NCBI RefSeq assembly: GCF_963853665.1
Contig: NZ_OY970459.1
Coordinates: 4,464,001-4,528,000 of the forward strand
Direction: 5' to 3'
Origin: Mycobacterium decipiens
GTDB taxonomy: Bacteria; Actinomycetota; Actinomycetes; Mycobacteriales; Mycobacteriaceae
Length of the DNA stretch: 64,000 bases
How positions within the stretch are numbered: position 1 is the stretch's first letter; each line of letters opens with the position of its first letter. The notes under the pieces are model-generated. The model searched no databases, had not been told where the DNA came from, and saw only the letters and a list, made by a program, of their open reading frames with translations. The translations under genes and the position numbers were made by a program. This document shows, in pieces, positions 24,501 to 38,496 of this stretch.

Positions 24501-27500
24501 CAACACCTTTGGGGACGCCGGTGGTCCCCGAGGTGTAAATCAGGTAAGCGACGCCGTCGGGGCCTGGCACCGATAAGGGCCGGTCTGGATGGGTGTTGAA
24601 ACCGGAGTCCCAGATATCACCGACATCGATTATCGCGATGCCGTGGCCGTCGAGCCGGTCGGCCAGCTCTGCGGTGCTTACGGCGGCCAACGGCGCGGCA
24701 TCGGCAAGCATGAACCCAATCCGCTCTGCCGGCATTCCGGGGTCGATCGGCAAATACGCCGCGCCGGTCTTGAGCACGGCCAGGATCGAGATGACCGCCT
24801 CGGCCGAACGCGAACATAGCAACGCCACGGACTGTCCCGGGCCCGCGCCCCGGCCGGCCAGCAAGTGCGCCAACCGATTAGACACCTCGTCGAGTTCCCG
24901 ATACGTCATCGACCGGCCCTCACAAACCAGCGCGACTGCCTCCGGCGCCTGCACCACCTGCGTGGCAAACAACGCCGGAATAGACACCCCGACCGTCGGC
25001 CCAGCAGCGGTCAACGCCGCCCGGTTCCCGATCACATCCAGCCGGGCCCGCTCACCCGCGTTGAGGAGATCCACCGACGACAACGACCGGGTCGGATCGG
25101 CAGTCATCGCCACCAACACCCGCAGCAACCGCCCGATCAGCGCCTCGATACTGCCCGCATCAAACACGTCGGTGCGAAACTCCACCTTCCCGCCGATGCC
25201 GGCGGCCTCGCCGGCCTCGTTCCAGCGTTCGGCCAGCGAGAACACCAAATCCATGCGGGCGGTATAGGTGTCGACCGGAACTGACGTGACTTGCAGTCCC
25301 TCCAGCGCCAATCCAGCGGCCGGATCGTCGTGCCCGGCGAAGTTCTGCCAGGCCAGCATCACCTGCACCAGCGGATGATGCGTCAGACTTCGGGTCGGGT
25401 TGACCCGCTCCACCAGCACCTCAAACGGTACGTCTTGGTGTTCGAAGGCCGCCAAGCTGCGCGCCCGCACTTGCGCCAACAGATCGGTGAAACTCGGATC
25501 ACCGCCCACATCGATCCGCAACACCAAGGTATTGACGAAGAAGCCCACCAATTGATCCAGCACGGGGTCTCGTCGACCCGATATCGGAAAGCCAATCGCC
25601 ACATCAGAATTCGCACTGACCTTCGACAACAGCAACGCTAGCGCGGCCTGCACCACCATGAAACTGGTCGCATTGTGTTCACGGGCCACCCGGCGAACCT
25701 GGTGCTGCAGCTCGACCGGCCAGTCGACTTCCACACTGCCACCACGCTGGTCAGCAACCGCAGGGTAGGGGCGGTCGGTGGGCAGCTGCAGCCGCTCGGG
25801 CATTCCGGCCAGGGCAGTCTCCCAATATGCCAGCTGCCCGCCGATGCGGCTGTTGCTGTCGTCGAGTTCGCCGAGCTGGGCACGCTGCCACAGCGTGTAA
25901 TCGACGTACTGTACTGGCAATTCGGCCCAGCCGGGGGCCTGCCCCGCGCACCGGCTAGCATACGCCGCGCTCAGATCGGCGGCCAGCGGCGTCAGTGACA
26001 TGCCGTCTGCGGCAATGTGGTGCACCACCACCACGAGCACGTGTTCGTCCACGTCGACAACGAAAAGCCTTGCTTGAATTGGAATTTCAGATACCAGATC
26101 AAACACGTAGCGAGCCGTCACTTTGACGGCCTCGTCCAGCTGGCTTGCCGAGTATCCGGTCGCATCGACGACATCCCAGCCGAAATCGGCTCGCTCTATT
26201 GGCATTACCAGCTGCTGGGGTGTTCCCTCGTGCGTCGGGAACAGGGTGCGGAGGCTCTCGTGACGGGCGACCACGTCGGCCAGTGCCGCACCGAGCGCCT
26301 CGGCATCAAGCTGTCCGTGCATCCGCAAGGCCGACGCCATGTTGTAAAGCGGTGAGGGACCTTGCAACTGGCCGATGAACCACAACCTGCTCTGCGCGAA
26401 GGACAACGGAATTGTCGCTGGGCGTTCACCGGCCACCAGCGACTCGAGCCGGTCCTCGACCTCGGCGATGCGGGGCGCCAGCTGGGCGACCGTGGGTGAC
26501 TCGAACACGGCGCGCACGGCAAGGTCGGCTTCCAGCGCGGCATTGATCTCAGCGGTCAGGCGCATCGTCGACAGTGAGTCGCCACCCAGGTCGAAGAACG
26601 AGTCGTTGACGCCGACGCGCTCGACGCCGAGGACTTGAGCGTAGATGCCGGCCAGGATTTCCTCGACCTCGGTGCTGGGGGCGCGGAAATGATCGACGTG
26701 ATAGTTCGGTGCCGGCAGGGCGCGGATATCGAGTTTGCCGTTGACCGTCACCGGCAGCGCGTCCAGCACCACCACCGCCGTCGGGACCATATGGTCCGGG
26801 AGCCGATCGGCCAGCGCCGCGCGTGTCTTGGCCGGCTCAGCGGTCCCGGTGACATAACCCACCAGGCGCTTGTCGCCGGGCCGGTCCTCGCGGGCGATGA
26901 CGACCGCCTGCTCGACCCCGTCGAGCGCGGACAGGACCGCCTGGATTTCGCCGAGTTCGATGCGATAGCCGCGGATCTTGACCTGTTCGTCGGCGCGACC
27001 TAGGTAGCGCAGTTGGCCATCGGGGCCCCAGCACATCAGGTCGCCGGTGCGATACATACGTACTCCGGGGGCACCGGCTCCGACGAAGGGACAGGCCACG
27101 AACCGCGATGCGGTCAACGCTGTGCGACGCCAATACCCGACGCCGACTCCGGCACCGGCGAGGTACAACTCGCCAATCACACCGGCCGGCACCGGCTGCA
27201 ACGATTCGTCGAGCACGAAGAACGCCGCCCGCGACACCGGCGAACCGATCGGTGGGAATCCCGATCCCGCTGTCAGCGGGGCGCTCTTGCTGGCCCACAT
27301 GGTGGTTTCGGTTGGGCCGTAGACATTGACCATGATCCGGCCGGGTGCCCAGCGGTCCACCAACTCGGGTGGGCAGGGCTCCGCGCCGATCACCAGCGCC
27401 GCCGACTCCAGCCCATCCTGGGAGAGCACTCCGACCGCCGACGGGGTCTGGGTCAGCACCGTGACCTGCTCGCGGACCAGCAGAGCGTGGAAGTCTTGCG

Positions 27501-30500
27501 GGGAACGCGCCACCGAGTCGGGCACCAGCACGAGCCGCCCGCCGTGCAGCAGTGCACCCCAGATCTCCCACACCGAGAAGTCGAAAGCATAGGAATGAAA
27601 CTGCGTCCACACCTGGCCGGGCGCCAATTCCACGCCCATCTCCAGCGAGTCGAACAGCTGCGCGACGTTGTATTGGGTCACCGCAACACCTTTGGGCACG
27701 CCGGTGGTGCCGGAGGTGTAAATGATGTGGGCCAGGTCGTAGGGCGACGGATCCGGCGGTGGCGTGCTGGGTTGGATGTGCACGGCGGGATCGCCTACGT
27801 CGATCACCTCGACGTCGAACCGATCCAGCTTGTCGGCCAGCGCGGCGGTGGTGAGCGCGACCATCGGCGCGACGTCGGCAAGCATGAACTCGATCCGGAC
27901 CTCCGGCAGCGCCGGGTCGATCGGCAGATACGCCGCCCCGGATTTGAGCACCGCAAGGATCGACACGATCGCCTCGACCGACCGCGAAAACATAAGCGCC
28001 ACAGACTGCCCCGGACCCGCACCACGCTTGACCAGCAGATGCGCCAACCGGTTGGCCGCCTCGTCCAGCTCGCTATAGGTGACAGACCGGCCCTCGAAGG
28101 TCAGCGCCAGTGCGTCTGGGGTGCGGGCCACCTGCGCGGCGAACAACCCCGGGATCGACATCAAAGGCGCCGGGGTACGCTCCGTCAGGACCGCTTCGTT
28201 GCCCCACTTCTGTAGCTGGGCGTGCTCGGCGGGATCCAGCAGATCAACCGACGACAGCCGGCGGTCCGGATCGGCGGTGACCGCCGTCAGCGTCCGCTGC
28301 AACCGTTCGATGAATGCCTCGATGGAGCCGGCGTCGTAGACGTCGGTGCGGAACTCCGCAGTCACCGCGATCCCGGCGCGCTGACCGGTCTCGGTCCAGC
28401 GTTCGGCGAGCGAGAACGTCAGATCCATGCGGGCGGTGTCGGTGTGCACCGGCATCGGCGTGACCTGTACGTCGCCCAGGGCCAACGTGTCGTTCGGGTT
28501 GTTGTCATGCCCGGGAAAGTTCTCCCAACCCAGCAGCACCTGAATCAACGGATGGTGGGTCAGGCTGCGGGTGGGGCTGAGCCGTTCCACCAGGAATTCG
28601 AAGGGCACATCTTGATGCTCGAACGCGGCCAGGCTGCGTCGTCGCACCTGGGCCAGCAGCTCAGCGAAGGTCGGATCGCCGGACACATCGACACGCAGTA
28701 CCAAGGTGTTGACGAAGAACCCGACCAGCTCATCCAGCGCGGGGTCGCGGCGCCCTGCGATCGGGAACCCAACGGCCACATCGTTGCTCGCGCTGACCTT
28801 GGATAGCAGCGCGGCGAATGCGGCCTGAACCACCATGAAGCTGGTCGCGTTGTGTTCGCGTGCTACCCGGCGAACTTGCTGCTGCAGCTCCATCGGCCAG
28901 TCCACCGCCAGCCGCGCGCCGCGGTGATCGGCGACCGGCGGGTAGGGCCGATCGGTGGGCAGCTGCAGGCGTTCGGGCAGCCCGGCCAGGGTGTCTTCCC
29001 AGAAGTCCAGCTGCGCCGCGATGCGACTTAGCGGATCTTCCGGATCACCGAGTTGGGCTCGCTGCCACAGCGTGAAATCGACATACTGCACCGCCAGCGG
29101 CGTCCAATCGGGTGCTCGCCCCGCACACCGGCTGGCATACGCTACCCCTAGATCACGTGCCAACGGCGTGATCGACCAGCCGTCGGCGGCGATGTGGTGT
29201 ACCACGGCCACCAACACGTGCTCGTCCTCGCTGACAACGAAAAGCTGTGCATGCAACGGGCTTTCGCTTGCCAGATCAAAGGTGTACCGCGCCGCGGCCT
29301 GAATGCGTTGGCGCAGCCGCTCTTCCGACCACCCGGCGGCATCGATGACGTCGCACGCAAAGCCGGCCTCCTCGGTGGGCACCACAAGTTGCTGCGGTAT
29401 CCCGTCGGGTGCCGCGAACAGCGTGCGCAGGCTTTCGTGGCGGTCCACGACATCGGCCAGCGCTGCAGCCAACGCTTCGGTGTCAAGGCGCCCGCGCAGC
29501 TGCAGCGCCACCGCGACGTTGTAGATCGGAGAGGGTCCCTGCAATTGGTCAATGAACCACAACCGGGTCTGGGCGAATGACAACGGAATCACCGCCGGCC
29601 GCTCACCGGCCAGCAACGGCTCCAGCCGGCCCGCTTCTCCGCCGGTGAGACGCGCCAGTTCGGCAACGGTGGGCGCCTCGAACACCGCGCGCACCCCAAG
29701 GTCGGCGTTGAAGCTGGCGTTAACCGCGGCGATCAGCCGCATCGCCGACAACGAATCCCCGCCCAGATCGAAGAATGAGTCGTCGACCCCGACCCGCCCC
29801 AGACCCAGTATCTGAGCGTAGATGCCGACCAGAATCTCCTCGGCCGCGCTGACCGGAGGGCGGTAGCGATCGGCGTCCTGATAGTCGGGTGCCGGCAGCG
29901 CCTTGCGGTCGAGCTTGCCCGAGGACGTCAGCGGGAACTCCTCAAGCGCCACAATGTGGGTCGGCACCATGTATTCGGGCAACCACGCGCTCAACCGCTC
30001 CCGCACCTCGCCCACCTTGGTGTTGGTGCGTGGGTCGTTGGCGTGGCTGATGCGGTGCCGGATCTCGGTCGGGGGCAGGTAAAGGTCGGTCAGCAGTGGG
30101 GCGTGCCGGTCACCCAGGGCGCTTAGGTCAACGAAAACCGCGCTGAGAGTGCCAGATTGGGCGCCCCAGGTCACGGCGACGTGATAGCCGGCGGCCTCAC
30201 CTGTGCGGTGCAATTCTTCGGGAACGGTGGCATCGGGGACACCGCCGGCGCCGGCCTGCGCCAGCGCGTCGGACACGGGCAACCCCGCGCCGAGCGCGGC
30301 TTCGACGTTGACATCGGTGATCAGACCGGCCCGCGGGATGCCGGTGACGCGAACGACGGCCGGGCGCTGCGAGACCAGTTCGTCGTGCAGCCCGCGCAGG
30401 CCTTCGCACTGCGCCCACGCCCAGGTGGGCGCGGTGGCCAGCGAACGTACGGGTGCCGGGGTCTTGTGGATGATGACGTCGTAGCGGTACCGGTTGAGTT

Positions 30501-33500
30501 CGTTGTCAGCCAATCCGCGTTTGACTTGGATGTCCAGCCCGCCCGCCGATGCGCGGCCGTCGGCCCAAGTGGTGAAAAATTCCGGTGCCAACAGCAATTC
30601 GGTCTCGCCGAGCAGGGCGTGGCGGACCCGCTGGCGGATGTCGGCCGTGTCGGTGGCGCCACTGCGGCTCAGCGCGATCGAGGTTTGGAACGCGTCTTGC
30701 AAGCTGTGGTTACGGACGTCGCCGATGAACACCGCACCGCCGGGGGCCAGCAGATCCATTGCAGTGTCGATGACTTCGGCCAGATACCCCGCGTTGGGGA
30801 AGTATTGGACGACCGAGTTGAGAATGATGGTGTCGAAGTGGCCCCGCGGCAGTCCGTCCGCGACGTGGGCGGGTTGGGTCAACAGCTCTACACGATCACG
30901 CCAGCCGATCTGCAACCGCTCCATCGAGCGGGCCAGATTCTCGATCGCCACCGCCGAAAAGTCGGTGGCGACATACTGTTCACACTGCGGCGCGATCTCC
31001 GCCAACAGCAAGCCCGAGCCCGCGCCGATCTCCAGGACTCGCCGCGGCCGCAGCGTCATGATCCGATCCACTGTGGCGGAACGCCATTCAACCATCTCTT
31101 CGAGCGGGATCGGATCGCCGGTGTAGCTGCTGTTCCAGCCACGGAAATCCATGCCGAATCCCGACCCGTCCTCGGCGCCATACAGATCGTCATAGAGGTG
31201 TTGCCACTCTTCGACGTCTTCGGCGTCCTGGTCCGCCGTGGTGGCGTGATCGAGGGTGAGATAGGCGACCAGGTAAGAGCCGGTCGCGCCGTCCTGCACG
31301 GTGACGGCGGCCTGGGTGACCTGCGGGCAGGCCAGCAGGGTGTTTTCGATTTCGCCCAATTCGATGCGTTGTCCGCGCAGTTTGATTTGGGTGTCAGCGC
31401 GGCCCAGATAATCCAGGGTTCCGTCGGCGGCCCAGCGCACCATATCCCCGGTGCGATACATCCGTTTTCCAGGCACCCCGACGGCCCCATAGGGGCCCGA
31501 AAAAGGACTTGCCACGAACCGCTCCGCGGTTAACTCCACCCGTCCCGCGTAGCCGTGCGCCAGCGCGGGCCCGCTCAGATACAGCTCGCCCACCACCCCG
31601 ATCGGGGCTGGCTTCAGCCAGGCGTCGAGCACCAGCGCGCACACCCCGGGAATCGGAGCGCCGATGCGGACCGGCTGCCCCGCCGACAGGGGCGAGCTGG
31701 AGGTGACCCAGATGGTGGTTTCGGTGGGGCCGTAGACGTTGAACATCCGCCGACCCGGCGCCCAGGCGGCCACCAAGTCCGGCGGGCAGGCCTCCCCGCC
31801 GACCATCAGCGTGTCCAGCCCGTCCAGCCGGGTTCGATCCAGCGACGACAGCACCGTCGGGGTCATGAATGCCGCGCTGACCCGCTGGGTCTGCAGCAAC
31901 GCGGTCAACGCATCCCCGGCATACACCTGCGGCGGCGCCACCACCACCGCCCCCCCGGATTCCGCCGCCAACAACATCTCGCCGATTGACGCGTCAAAGA
32001 TCGGCGAGGCCACCATCAGCACCCGCGCATCCGCACCCAACCCGGACAACTCACATTGCGCCGCTGGCCAACCCAGCAGACCGGCGTGACTGACCGCTAC
32101 CCCCTTAGGGGCGCCGGTGGACCCCGACGTGAAGATCACATAAGCGGTGTTGTCCACGCCCAGCGGCGCCAGGCGGTCGGCGTCGGCGATCGCCTCCGCG
32201 GAGCGCCCGGACACATCGAGACCGTCGATGCGCACCACCGGACGCGCCCCGGCCCCGGCCACGGTGTCGCCAGCACAGGTCAACACGCACACCGCGCCCA
32301 CCGCGTCCAACACCGAGGCGATCCGCTCGACCGGATGGGCCCGATCCACCGGCACATAGATCCCGCCGGCCTTGACCACCGCCCACCACGCCACCACCAA
32401 CTCCACGCACCGATCCATCGCCACGCCCACCGCGCGCTCGGGACCCACCCCCGCCTCGATCAGCACCCGCGCCAACCGCGTCGACCACTCGTCAAGCTCG
32501 CGATACGACGCTTCCCGCGCACCGTCGATGACCGCCACCGCGTCCGGGTCGGCCGCCGCCGCCGCGGCCAACAGCTCCGGCGCAACCCCAAGCGGGGCCT
32601 GCACGCCCGCGCCGGACCACCGCTGCAGCCGGGCATGCTCACCGGCATCGAGCAGATCAATCGACGACAACCGCCGGGTCGGGTCGGCGGTCATCGCCGC
32701 CAGCACCTGCCGCAACCTCTCGGTCACTACCTCGATGCTGGCCGCGTCGAACACGTCGGTGTCGTATTCGACGTTGAAGCCAAGTTCGCGGCCGGGCAAG
32801 GCTTCCGCCGTCAGCGGGTAGTGGTTGTATTCGCGGTTGGTGAACTCGGCGATGGCCAACCCGTCCCCGCTTGATGGGCCCAACGGCACGCCGGTGTCGA
32901 GCGGGTAATTCTCGTACACGAAGAGCGTGTCGAATAGTCTTTCGTGGCTGGTGACGCGGTGGATCTCGCTGAGTGCCAGATGCTGGTGCTCGAGGGTGTC
33001 GTTGTGGGTGGTTTGCAGCTGGTCGAGCAGGTCTTCGGTGGTGGTTGCCGCGGTGATGGTCGCCCGCACCGGCACCGTGTTGATCAGCAGGCCCACCATC
33101 GATTCCGCGTCGGCCACTTCGGGCTGGCCTACCCGAGACCGCGCCGTGCCGAAGGCGACATCATGCCGGCCGGTCAGTGAGGTCAGTAGCAGCGCCCAGG
33201 CGCCCTGCAACACGGTGCTGACGGTGGTATGACACGCGCGCGCCAGCTCGCCAAGCGCCAAAGTGGTCTGCTCAGACACCCGAAACGAGGCAAAGCCTCG
33301 CCGCCCGAGCCCTAGCCGATCCTGTGGTCGATCCTGTGGGCCGACCAGTGTCGGTGTGTCAAAGCCGGCCAACACCTCACCCCAGGCCGCACGGGCGGCA
33401 TCGAGGTCTCGATCGGCCAGCCAGGTAATGAATGCCCGATACGACGCGGCCGCGGGCAGCGGCTGCCGGTAATAGCTGGCCAGTATCTCTCGCAGCAAGA

Positions 33501-36500
33501 TCGGCAACGACCAGCCATCGAGCACGATGTGGTGATTGGTCAGCACAAACCGGTGCCGATCCGTTGCGGTACGGATCAAGGCGGCTCGAAAGGCCGGCTG
33601 GTCGGCGAGGTCGCAGACCGCGACGCGCTCGGCGGCGCACAGCCGCTGGATCTGCTCGTCCGGATCGATATCACCGTCAAGTTCGACGTCGATACCAAGA
33701 TCAACAAAGCGCCACGCCACCACGGGATCGGCCGGGATGATCTGCACCGGCTCGTCGAACTGTGAGGCGAATCGGGCCGCCAGGTGCGGATGCCGGGTGA
33801 CCGCCGTGTGCACCGCGTCGCGCAGCCGGTGCGGGTCGAGGGCACCGGTCAGGGTGAACTCCAGCTGCACCGCATACATGTCGTCGTCCTTGCCCCGCGC
33901 GGTGCTGGCGTGAAAGAGCAGACCCTGCTGCAAGGGGGTCAACGGCAAAATATCGGCGATCCGGTAGTGCTGGCACAGCTCATCGATCTGCTGCTGGCTC
34001 AGACGGGCGGGAGCGATATCGGACGGGGTCAACCCGCCCCCACCGCCTCGCACATGGGCGCAGATGCCGGCCAGGGCCTCACCCCACAACCGGCTGAGCC
34101 GGCCGACCTGCGCACGATCAAGGGCCGACGGCGCCCACATCCAATCGGCGCGCAGGCGCGGGCCGTCCTCGGTGTCGACCGTGCCGGCGTTGAGCTCCAC
34201 AGTGTGCACCAGCGGCATGGGTATTGCCGTCGCGGCGCCGGTAAACGACAGCCCTTGCTCGCCGAGTCGCCAACCATCATCAACCGCGCCGACCGCCCGG
34301 ACGGCCACCCGCCCCAGATAGTTGAACCCGATCAGCGGGTCGGAGCCGGCCAGGTCGATCTCGGTATTCAGATAGCGCAGCACACCGTAGGTCAGCGGAT
34401 CCGGTAGGGCGCGCAGCTGCTCTTTGGCGTCCTTGATCACCCCGCCCAGCGCCGCCTCGCCAGCCACCACCTGCGCCCAACCCAACCCACCCACCGACCC
34501 CGCGACGTTTAGAGACACCGGGTATTTGGTGGTAAACCAGCCCACCGTGCGCGACAGGTCCACATCGGCAGCCAATTCCTCGTGGCGGCCGTGGCCCTCC
34601 ACGTCGATACCGATCGGCGCGCTGTCGTTGCCCACAAACCCGACAAACTCGGACACCGCCAACCCGACCGCAATCAACAAAATGTCTTGCACCCCGGCAT
34701 GAAACGCCGCCGGAACCTCAGTGAGCAGCACCCGGGTCGTTTCGGCATCCAGTTCCACCGTCAAATGCCCGGCAGTGGCGAATGTATCCACGTCCGGGCG
34801 CACCGCCGGCAACACCGCACGGGTCGCCGCCACCTGGCGCCAAGCCTCGGCCTGAACCACAACGCTTGGGGCATAGGCGTGCTCGGCCAGCAGCGACGCC
34901 CACCGCTGAAACGACGTCCCGCCCGCCGGCAACGCCACCGGCTGCCCGCCGTGATGCTGGCCCCAAGCGATATTCAAGTCCTCCAACAGAATTCGCCACG
35001 ACACCCCGTCGACGGCCAGATGGTGAATGATCAACACCAACTGACCACTAGAGGCCGCCCACAGCGCGCTGAGCATCACCCCGGCCGCCGGGTTCAACCG
35101 CGACCGCGCTCCCGCCACCGCCGCATCGGACAACACATCCACCGCTTGCAGGCAGTCGCGGGCAGCCACCGACCCCGACTCAGGTACCTGCAACGACCAA
35201 CCCCCCGCCACCTCGTCGACGCGCAGCCGCAGCATCGCATGCCGATCCAGCAAGACCTGCAACATGACCACCACATCGGCCTCGGTGACCCCCGCGGGAG
35301 CCTGCACCAGGACCGTCTGGTTGAACTGCTCGACGGAGCCGCCCGTCCCTCCCAGGCTGGCCAGCCAACGCATGATCGGGGTCGCGACGACCTGCCCGAT
35401 GCCCTCATCGATCGGGCCGTTCTCAGCGCCGGCCACCGCGACTACCCGGGCCAACCTGGCCGCGGTCTGCTCCACGAAGATGTCGCGCGGTCTGCACGTC
35501 AGGCCGGCGGCACGGGCCCGCGCCGCCACCTGCATCGCCGAAATGCTGTCGCCGCCCAGCTCGAAGAACGAGTCGTCGACCCCTACTCGCTCGAGCCCGA
35601 GTACCTGGGCGTAGATGCCGGCCAAGATCTCCTCGGCGGGGGTGGTCGGGGCACGGTACTCACCGGCGGTGTATTCCGGCGCCGGCAGGGCGCGGATGTC
35701 GAGTTTGCCGTTGGGGGTCAGCGGCAGCGCGTCTACGGCCACCACCGCCGTTGGCACCAGGTAGGCCGGCAGCTGCTCGGCCAGCGCAGCACGTATCCCG
35801 GCCGGATCAGCGGTCCCGGTGACATAGCCGACCAGGCGTGCGGCGCCGGGGCGGTCCTCGCGGGCGATCACCGCCGCGTGCTCGACTCCATCCAGTCCCA
35901 CCAGTGCGGCTTGAACCTCGCCGCACTCGATGCGATACCCGCGGATCTTGACCTGCTCATCGGAGCGCCCGAGGTAATCCAGCTGCCCATCGGGGCGCCA
36001 CCGCACCAGATCCCCGGTGCGATACATACGCTTTCCGGGCGCACCGGCCGTGCCGAACGGGCAAGCCACAAACCGCGATCCGGTCAGCCCGGCCCGACCC
36101 AGATACCCCACACCGACCCCAGCACCGGCCACATACAACTCACCGACCACCCCGACCGGCACCGGCCGCAACCACCCATCCAGCACAAACAAGCCCGCAC
36201 CGGCCACCGGCGAACCAATCGGCGGCACCCCCGACCCCGGCTGTAGCGGCGCACTGATCGCCACACACATGGTGGTCTCGGTGGGGCCGTAGGCGTTGAG
36301 CATCACCCGCCCCGGCGCCCAGCGATCCACCACCTCGGGCGGGCAGGCCTCACCGACCACCACCAACGCCACCGATCCCAAACCCTCCGGCGAGAGCATC
36401 GCAGCCGCCGACGGGGTTTGGGTAAGCACGCTGACTTTCTCGGCGACCAGCAAAGCGTGGAAGTCTTCCGGTGAGCCTGCGACCGACTCGGGTATCACCA

Positions 36501-38496
36501 CCAGCCGCCCACCGCGCAGCAGCGCACCAAAGATCTCCCACACCGAGACGTCAAAGGCCAGCGAATGACTCTGCGACCACACCCCCGCCGCCGGCAGCCC
36601 CGCATCCAGGCTGCCCAGCAGCTGGGTCACGTTGTGGTGGGTCAGCGCCACACCCTTGGGCACCCCGGTGGTGCCCGAGGTGTAGACGACATACGCGAGA
36701 TCCTCGGCGTCCGGTTTCGGCAAGCCCGTGCTGGGGTGGGTGACCACGGCCGGATCGTTGACATCGATGACCACCACGTCATGCCCGTCGAACCGGTCGG
36801 CGAGATCCGCGGTGGTGAGTGCGGCGATCGGCGCGGCGTCGGCAACCATGAACCCGACCCGCGCCGCCGGATGCCCCGGGTCGATCGGTAGATACGCCGC
36901 CCCGGTCTTCAGCACCGCCAATATCGCCACGACCGCCTCAGCCGAACGCGACAACAGCAGCGCTACACACCGTCCGGGGCCCGCGCCCTGGCCGGCCAAC
37001 AATTGCGCCAACCGATCCGCGGCCTCATCCAGCTCCCCATAGGTCATCGACTGGCCCCCGCACACCAGCGCCACCGCCTGCGGGTTGCGTGCGACCTGCG
37101 CGGCAAACAACCCCGCAACCGACTCCGGTGCGGCCGCGGGCCGGGTTAGTACCGCCCGATGCGCGATTTCGTCCAGCCGGGCATGCTCGCCGCCATCCAA
37201 CAGATCCAGCGACGACAACCGCCGGCCCGGATCAGCGGTCATCGCCACCAATACCCGTTCCAACCGTCGCGCTATATCGGCGACGTCGTGATTCGGAAAC
37301 GGCCGCCCAGCGCCCAGTGTGCTGAGTAAGAGCTCGTCACCGGTGCCGGAGAAGACCAACCCAAAGCCGCTTACGAGGCCAGGAAGTAGTGACGCCGATG
37401 CCGCGGCGCCACCAAACGGCACGGTAAATGTGGTCGGAAGGAAATCAACGACCACCCGATTGGCCAACTCCCCCGGACCGCGCGGGTGAGTTTTGCGCTC
37501 AAGGGCCTGCGCCGGAAACCTCTGATGCTGCAACGCTTCCCGGATGCGCGTGTCAACATGCGCACAAAGGCCGGCAACCGCAGATGCCGGCGAAAGCCGC
37601 AACACCAACGGCACAACGCCGGCAACCATCCCCGGCACCGTCTTGGACTCCGGGCGTACCCTCCTGCTGACCGGGAAGTCAAGCACCACCTCGGGACCCG
37701 CTGCGCACCACTCGCGCACCAGGAGTGCGCATGCTGCGGTGATGACCGATGATCGAGGCATGTTCCACGCTTGACACAACTGCGCAACTCGGCGAAGGAT
37801 CACCGGGTCCAATGGAACCGGCGCAGAAGATCGATACGGATCACATTCGCTCGGGGCCTGGGGCAACCGATAGTGCGGCCCACTTTCCAGGGGAAGGTTC
37901 CTAGCCCAATAGGCTCGATCTTCCAGATACTCGTTGGACGCTTCGTACTCTGATTCGCAGTCAACCAGGTCCCGCAACGAGCCGAAGAAGGCGGGCGGGA
38001 TCGGCGCGCCAGAAACGATCGCGGAATAGACCGAGGCAATCCGATGGCCAAGCAGCGCAAAACCGGATCCATCGATGACGATGTGGTGGCAACAGGCGAA
38101 CAGGTAGAACTCGTCGATCCGCGTCCGAAACAACACGAATTTGAACAGCGGGCCGTCGAGCGGCATTGGCGTGCGTTGGATCGACGATGCGGTCTCACGG
38201 GCTTCCTGCACGGCACGGGGCGAGGAGCTCAGGTCATAGAACTCCAACTCGACATCCGGGTAATCGATCGCCCTTTGGAAGACCTCGCCATCCACCTCGA
38301 AGAAGGCGGCCCGTACCGGTTCGGCCTCTTGCACCCCTCGGCGGATAGCCCACTCAAGGGCATCACGCTCCAGCGCGCCCTCGATCTTCACAAACAGGCC
38401 CAGCTGCCACTCCCCAACCGAGTCACCCGTCTCCTGCGCCAGCCATATGTCCAGCTGCCCACGCGTGACCGGGAACGCCCGGTCGCCAAGCTCCAT
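18526..38496 (-). CDS. NRPS1: five-module non-ribosomal peptide synthetase with lipoinitiating C domain (modules 1-5)
   Basis: The 6,656-residue protein has this approximate layout: starter C1 5-430 (CHHIVIDG), A1 445-935, T1 940-1005, E1 1025-1480; C2 1510-1940, A2 1965-2865 with an N-methyltransferase inserted at about 2425-2675 (VLEIGAGSG), T2 2875-2935; C3/A3/T3 2965-4000; C4/A4/T4 4025-5055; C5 5080-5530, A5 5555-6090, T5 6095-6150, E5 6165-6635. The T domains carry LGGDS. Pocket codes by eye are A1 and A4 DVWTVVAMCK, A2 DAGFMGVIWK, A3 DFWTVGVMWK and A5 DFWSVGMVHK; the last is a classic Thr code. The N-terminus ([19 protein letters not shown]) resembles glycopeptidolipid synthetase Mps1 as I remember it, which is why I start at 38496. 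The frame is open to 38745, but that ATG overlaps a likely promoter; 38571 is another option. The D, N-methyl, L, L order of modules 1-4 matches the M. avium paratuberculosis lipopentapeptide enzyme. Confidence 0.94.
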   Translation of the reverse strand: MELGDRAFPVTRGQLDIWLAQETGDSVGEWQLGLFVKIEGALERDALEWAIRRGVQEAEPVRAAFFEVDGEVFQRAIDYPDVELEFYDLSSSPRAVQEARETASSIQRTPMPLDGPLFKFVLFRTRIDEFYLFACCHHIVIDGSGFALLGHRIASVYSAIVSGAPIPPAFFGSLRDLVDCESEYEASNEYLEDRAYWARNLPLESGPHYRLPQAPSECDPYRSSAPVPLDPVILRRVAQLCQAWNMPRSSVITAACALLVREWCAAGPEVVLDFPVSRRVRPESKTVPGMVAGVVPLVLRLSPASAVAGLCAHVDTRIREALQHQRFPAQALERKTHPRGPGELANRVVVDFLPTTFTVPFGGAAASASLLPGLVSGFGLVFSGTGDELLLSTLGAGRPFPNHDVADIARRLERVLVAMTADPGRRLSSLDLLDGGEHARLDEIAHRAVLTRPAAAPESVAGLFAAQVARNPQAVALVCGGQSMTYGELDEAADRLAQLLAGQGAGPGRCVALLLSRSAEAVVAILAVLKTGAAYLPIDPGHPAARVGFMVADAAPIAALTTADLADRFDGHDVVVIDVNDPAVVTHPSTGLPKPDAEDLAYVVYTSGTTGVPKGVALTHHNVTQLLGSLDAGLPAAGVWSQSHSLAFDVSVWEIFGALLRGGRLVVIPESVAGSPEDFHALLVAEKVSVLTQTPSAAAMLSPEGLGSVALVVVGEACPPEVVDRWAPGRVMLNAYGPTETTMCVAISAPLQPGSGVPPIGSPVAGAGLFVLDGWLRPVPVGVVGELYVAGAGVGVGYLGRAGLTGSRFVACPFGTAGAPGKRMYRTGDLVRWRPDGQLDYLGRSDEQVKIRGYRIECGEVQAALVGLDGVEHAAVIAREDRPGAARLVGYVTGTADPAGIRAALAEQLPAYLVPTAVVAVDALPLTPNGKLDIRALPAPEYTAGEYRAPTTPAEEILAGIYAQVLGLERVGVDDSFFELGGDSISAMQVAARARAAGLTCRPRDIFVEQTAARLARVVAVAGAENGPIDEGIGQVVATPIMRWLASLGGTGGSVEQFNQTVLVQAPAGVTEADVVVMLQVLLDRHAMLRLRVDEVAGGWSLQVPESGSVAARDCLQAVDVLSDAAVAGARSRLNPAAGVMLSALWAASSGQLVLIIHHLAVDGVSWRILLEDLNIAWGQHHGGQPVALPAGGTSFQRWASLLAEHAYAPSVVVQAEAWRQVAATRAVLPAVRPDVDTFATAGHLTVELDAETTRVLLTEVPAAFHAGVQDILLIAVGLAVSEFVGFVGNDSAPIGIDVEGHGRHEELAADVDLSRTVGWFTTKYPVSLNVAGSVGGLGWAQVVAGEAALGGVIKDAKEQLRALPDPLTYGVLRYLNTEIDLAGSDPLIGFNYLGRVAVRAVGAVDDGWRLGEQGLSFTGAATAIPMPLVHTVELNAGTVDTEDGPRLRADWMWAPSALDRAQVGRLSRLWGEALAGICAHVRGGGGGLTPSDIAPARLSQQQIDELCQHYRIADILPLTPLQQGLLFHASTARGKDDDMYAVQLEFTLTGALDPHRLRDAVHTAVTRHPHLAARFASQFDEPVQIIPADPVVAWRFVDLGIDVELDGDIDPDEQIQRLCAAERVAVCDLADQPAFRAALIRTATDRHRFVLTNHHIVLDGWSLPILLREILASYYRQPLPAAASYRAFITWLADRDLDAARAAWGEVLAGFDTPTLVGPQDRPQDRLGLGRRGFASFRVSEQTTLALGELARACHTTVSTVLQGAWALLLTSLTGRHDVAFGTARSRVGQPEVADAESMVGLLINTVPVRATITAATTTEDLLDQLQTTHNDTLEHQHLALSEIHRVTSHERLFDTLFVYENYPLDTGVPLGPSSGDGLAIAEFTNREYNHYPLTAEALPGRELGFNVEYDTDVFDAASIEVVTERLRQVLAAMTADPTRRLSSIDLLDAGEHARLQRWSGAGVQAPLGVAPELLAAAAAADPDAVAVIDGAREASYRELDEWSTRLARVLIEAGVGPERAVGVAMDRCVELVVAWWAVVKAGGIYVPVDRAHPVERIASVLDAVGAVCVLTCAGDTVAGAGARPVVRIDGLDVSGRSAEAIADADRLAPLGVDNTAYVIFTSGSTGAPKGVAVSHAGLLGWPAAQCELSGLGADARVLMVASPIFDASIGEMLLAAESGGAVVVAPPQVYAGDALTALLQTQRVSAAFMTPTVLSSLDRTRLDGLDTLMVGGEACPPDLVAAWAPGRRMFNVYGPTETTIWVTSSSPLSAGQPVRIGAPIPGVCALVLDAWLKPAPIGVVGELYLSGPALAHGYAGRVELTAERFVASPFSGPYGAVGVPGKRMYRTGDMVRWAADGTLDYLGRADTQIKLRGQRIELGEIENTLLACPQVTQAAVTVQDGATGSYLVAYLTLDHATTADQDAEDVEEWQHLYDDLYGAEDGSGFGMDFRGWNSSYTGDPIPLEEMVEWRSATVDRIMTLRPRRVLEIGAGSGLLLAEIAPQCEQYVATDFSAVAIENLARSMERLQIGWRDRVELLTQPAHVADGLPRGHFDTIILNSVVQYFPNAGYLAEVIDTAMDLLAPGGAVFIGDVRNHSLQDAFQTSIALSRSGATDTADIRQRVRHALLGETELLLAPEFFTTWADGRASAGGLDIQVKRGLADNELNRYRYDVIIHKTPAPVRSLATAPTWAWAQCEGLRGLHDELVSQRPAVVRVTGIPRAGLITDVNVEAALGAGLPVSDALAQAGAGGVPDATVPEELHRTGEAAGYHVAVTWGAQSGTLSAVFVDLSALGDRHAPLLTDLYLPPTEIRHRISHANDPRTNTKVGEVRERLSAWLPEYMVPTHIVALEEFPLTSSGKLDRKALPAPDYQDADRYRPPVSAAEEILVGIYAQILGLGRVGVDDSFFDLGGDSLSAMRLIAAVNASFNADLGVRAVFEAPTVAELARLTGGEAGRLEPLLAGERPAVIPLSFAQTRLWFIDQLQGPSPIYNVAVALQLRGRLDTEALAAALADVVDRHESLRTLFAAPDGIPQQLVVPTEEAGFACDVIDAAGWSEERLRQRIQAAARYTFDLASESPLHAQLFVVSEDEHVLVAVVHHIAADGWSITPLARDLGVAYASRCAGRAPDWTPLAVQYVDFTLWQRAQLGDPEDPLSRIAAQLDFWEDTLAGLPERLQLPTDRPYPPVADHRGARLAVDWPMELQQQVRRVAREHNATSFMVVQAAFAALLSKVSASNDVAVGFPIAGRRDPALDELVGFFVNTLVLRVDVSGDPTFAELLAQVRRRSLAAFEHQDVPFEFLVERLSPTRSLTHHPLIQVLLGWENFPGHDNNPNDTLALGDVQVTPMPVHTDTARMDLTFSLAERWTETGQRAGIAVTAEFRTDVYDAGSIEAFIERLQRTLTAVTADPDRRLSSVDLLDPAEHAQLQKWGNEAVLTERTPAPLMSIPGLFAAQVARTPDALALTFEGRSVTYSELDEAANRLAHLLVKRGAGPGQSVALMFSRSVEAIVSILAVLKSGAAYLPIDPALPEVRIEFMLADVAPMVALTTAALADKLDRFDVEVIDVGDPAVHIQPSTPPPDPSPYDLAHIIYTSGTTGVPKGVAVTQYNVAQLFDSLEMGVELAPGQVWTQFHSYAFDFSVWEIWGALLHGGRLVLVPDSVARSPQDFHALLVREQVTVLTQTPSAVGVLSQDGLESAALVIGAEPCPPELVDRWAPGRIMVNVYGPTETTMWASKSAPLTAGSGFPPIGSPVSRAAFFVLDESLQPVPAGVIGELYLAGAGVGVGYWRRTALTASRFVACPFVGAGAPGVRMYRTGDLMCWGPDGQLRYLGRADEQVKIRGYRIELGEIQAVLSALDGVEQAVVIAREDRPGDKRLVGYVTGTAEPAKTRAALADRLPDHMVPTAVVVLDALPVTVNGKLDIRALPAPNYHVDHFRAPSTEVEEILAGIYAQVLGVERVGVNDSFFDLGGDSLSTMRLTAEINAALEADLAVRAVFESPTVAQLAPRIAEVEDRLESLVAGERPATIPLSFAQSRLWFIGQLQGPSPLYNMASALRMHGQLDAEALGAALADVVARHESLRTLFPTHEGTPQQLVMPIERADFGWDVVDATGYSASQLDEAVKVTARYVFDLVSEIPIQARLFVVDVDEHVLVVVVHHIAADGMSLTPLAADLSAAYASRCAGQAPGWAELPVQYVDYTLWQRAQLGELDDSNSRIGGQLAYWETALAGMPERLQLPTDRPYPAVADQRGGSVEVDWPVELQHQVRRVAREHNATSFMVVQAALALLLSKVSANSDVAIGFPISGRRDPVLDQLVGFFVNTLVLRIDVGGDPSFTDLLAQVRARSLAAFEHQDVPFEVLVERVNPTRSLTHHPLVQVMLAWQNFAGHDDPAAGLALEGLQVTSVPVDTYTARMDLVFSLAERWNEAGEAAGIGGKVEFRTDVFDAGSIEALIGRLLRVLVAMTADPTRSLSSVDLLNAGERARLDVIGNRAALTAAGPTVGVSIPALFATQVVQAPEAVALVCEGRSMTYRELDEVSNRLAHLLAGRGAGPGQSVALLCSRSAEAVISILAVLKTGAAYLPIDPGMPAERIGFMLADAAPLAAVSTAELADRLDGHGIAIIDVGDIWDSGFNTHPDRPLSVPGPDGVAYLIYTSGTTGVPKGVAITHRNVTQLLEPLDAGLPEAGVWSQSHSLAFDVSVWEIFGALLRGGRLVVVPDSVVRSPQDVHALLVSEQVSVLTQTPSAVSVLSPEGLGSVSLVVVGDACPAELVDRWAPGRVMLNAYGPTETTMCVAISTPLVAGTPGAVPIGFPVPGAALFVLDESLRPVPPGVVGELYVAGAGVGVGYLGRAGLTASRFVACSFGAAGLRMYRSGDLVRWRADGQLDYLGRADEQVKIRGYRIECGEVQAVLSGLDGVGQAAVIAREDRPGDRRLVGYITGTADPAEIRTQLGQLLPGYMVPAAVVVVEALPVTVNGKLDTRALPAPEYGAGEYRAPATPIEEILAGVYADVLGVERVGVDDSFFDLGGDSISAMRLIAAINISLDTDLGVRTVFEAPSVALLAPRVGASAGRLPRLVAAERPAVVPLSFAQSRLWFIDQLQGPSPVYNVATALRLHGRLDVEALGAALGDVVARHESLRTLFPAPGGIPQQVVVRAERADVGWDVVDARGWSPPRLDGAIEAVARYAFDLATEIPLRARLFRVGDDEHVLVAVVHHIAADGWSITPLVRDLGVAYASRCVGQAPGWADLAVQYVDYTLWQRAQLGDLGDSDSRIAVQLAYWQDALAGMPDRVQLPTDRPYPPVADHRGAQVSVEWPAELQRRVARVAREHNATSFMVVQAALAVLLSKISASSEVAVGFPIAGRRDPALDELVGFFVNTLVLRVDLAGDPTVAELLAQVRARSLAAYEHQDVPFEVLVERLNPTRSLTHHPLVQVMLAWQNLPGSNHDPAAGLTLGDLQVSPLPVDAHTARTDLAIHLGERWTQAGEPAGIAGVLEFRTDVFDAASIEALIERLERVLVAITADPTKALSSVDLLDEAEHARLDGWGNRAVLTAAPAPALSIPVVFAAQAARNPEAVAISGQGQSMTYRELDEASNRLAHLLVGDGAGPGQCVGLLLSRSAQAVVAILAVLKTGAAYLPIHPGAPAARIGFMVDDAAPIAVITTAELADRFDGHDLVVIDVSDIGDPRIDTQPSTSLPEPSPEDIAYIIYTSGTTGVPKGVAVAHRNVTRLLEILDADLPRAGVWSQCHSLAFDFSVWEIFGALLGGGRLVVVPDSVVGSPEDLRALLVAEQVSVLSQTPSAFYALQTADAQHWWQTTSTAMERQVTQWLGLSASPSPELGDQLKLQTVVFGGEALEPPRLETWLDNHPGLPRLINMYGITETTVHASLRKIVVGDVDSTVSPIGVPLAHLGFFVLDGWLRPVPVGVVGELYVAGAGLACGYVRRASLTASRFVACPFGGPAAPGTRMYRTGDLVCWGPDGQLRHLGRADEQVKIRGYRIECGEVQAVLSGLDGVGQAAVIAREDRPGDRRLVGYITGTADPAEIRTQLGQLLPGYMVPAAVVVVEALPVTVNGKLDKRALLAPEYQDVDRYRAPGTPIEEILAGVYADVLGVERVGVDESFFDLGGDSILSMQVVARARAAGVMCRTRDVFVEQTVARLARVAEVADGATGVIDEGVGSVVATPIIRWLQGLPGPVDQFNQAMVVQAPAGVTEADVVVMLQVLLDRHAMLRLRVDEVAGGWSLQVPESGSVAARDCLQAVDVLSDAAVAGARSRLNPAAGVMLSALWAASSGQLVLIIHHLAVDVVSWRILLEDLNIAWGQHHGGQPVALPAGGTSFQRWASLLAEHAYAPSVVVQAEAWRQVAATRAVLPAVRPDVDTFATAGHLTVELDAETTRVLLTEVPAAFHAGVQDILLIAVGLAVSEFVGFVGNDSAPIGIDVEGHGRHEELAADVDLSRTVGWFTTKYPVSLNVAGSVGGLGWAQVVAGEAALGGVIKDAKEQLRALPDPLSYGLLRYLNDNVDLDGTDPAIGFNYLGRLGGPAAELSGDLWRVCPEGLSVTGASTTVPMPLTHTVLLNAGAVDTEAGPRLRADWMWAPSALDRAQVGRLSRLWGEALAGICAHVRGGGGGLTPSDIGARLSQQQIDELQRQYEDR
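18965..19880 (-). repeat. Epimerase-domain repeat, copy in module 5
   Basis: Second copy of the E-domain block, offset 7675 bp from the module-7 copy. It also carries the Gly-to-Val codon (19576-19578). Similarity to the module-7 copy continues beyond this core on both sides, to about 20110. Confidence 0.9.
20756..21100 (-). other. Replaced specificity core of adenylation domain A5
   Basis: Over about 345 bp module 5 is unrelated to the other A domains, whereas the DNA on both sides closely follows modules 4, 6 and 7. The segment encodes a longer loop ([13 protein letters not shown] onward) and the half of the pocket that ends in [12 protein letters not shown], giving the Thr-type residues. 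It looks like an in-frame swap of the substrate-binding core inside a conserved A-domain frame. Confidence 0.75.
34394..35309 (-). repeat. Epimerase-domain repeat, copy in module 1
   Basis: Third copy of the E-domain block, offset 23104 bp from the module-7 copy. Here the motif is intact ([10 protein letters not shown]; codon GGG at 35005-35007), so it gives the likely ancestral state. Outside this core, module 1 diverges clearly from modules 5 and 7. Confidence 0.9.

Noticed and set aside
34582..36246. Long + strand open frame (554 codons) opposite NRPS1, and similar ones at 11478-12458, 19153-20133 and 21247-23184
   Set aside because: They are Arg/His/Pro-rich antisense shadows of the GC-rich NRPS sequence, recurring wherever the same E or C domain repeats, with no recognisable fold.
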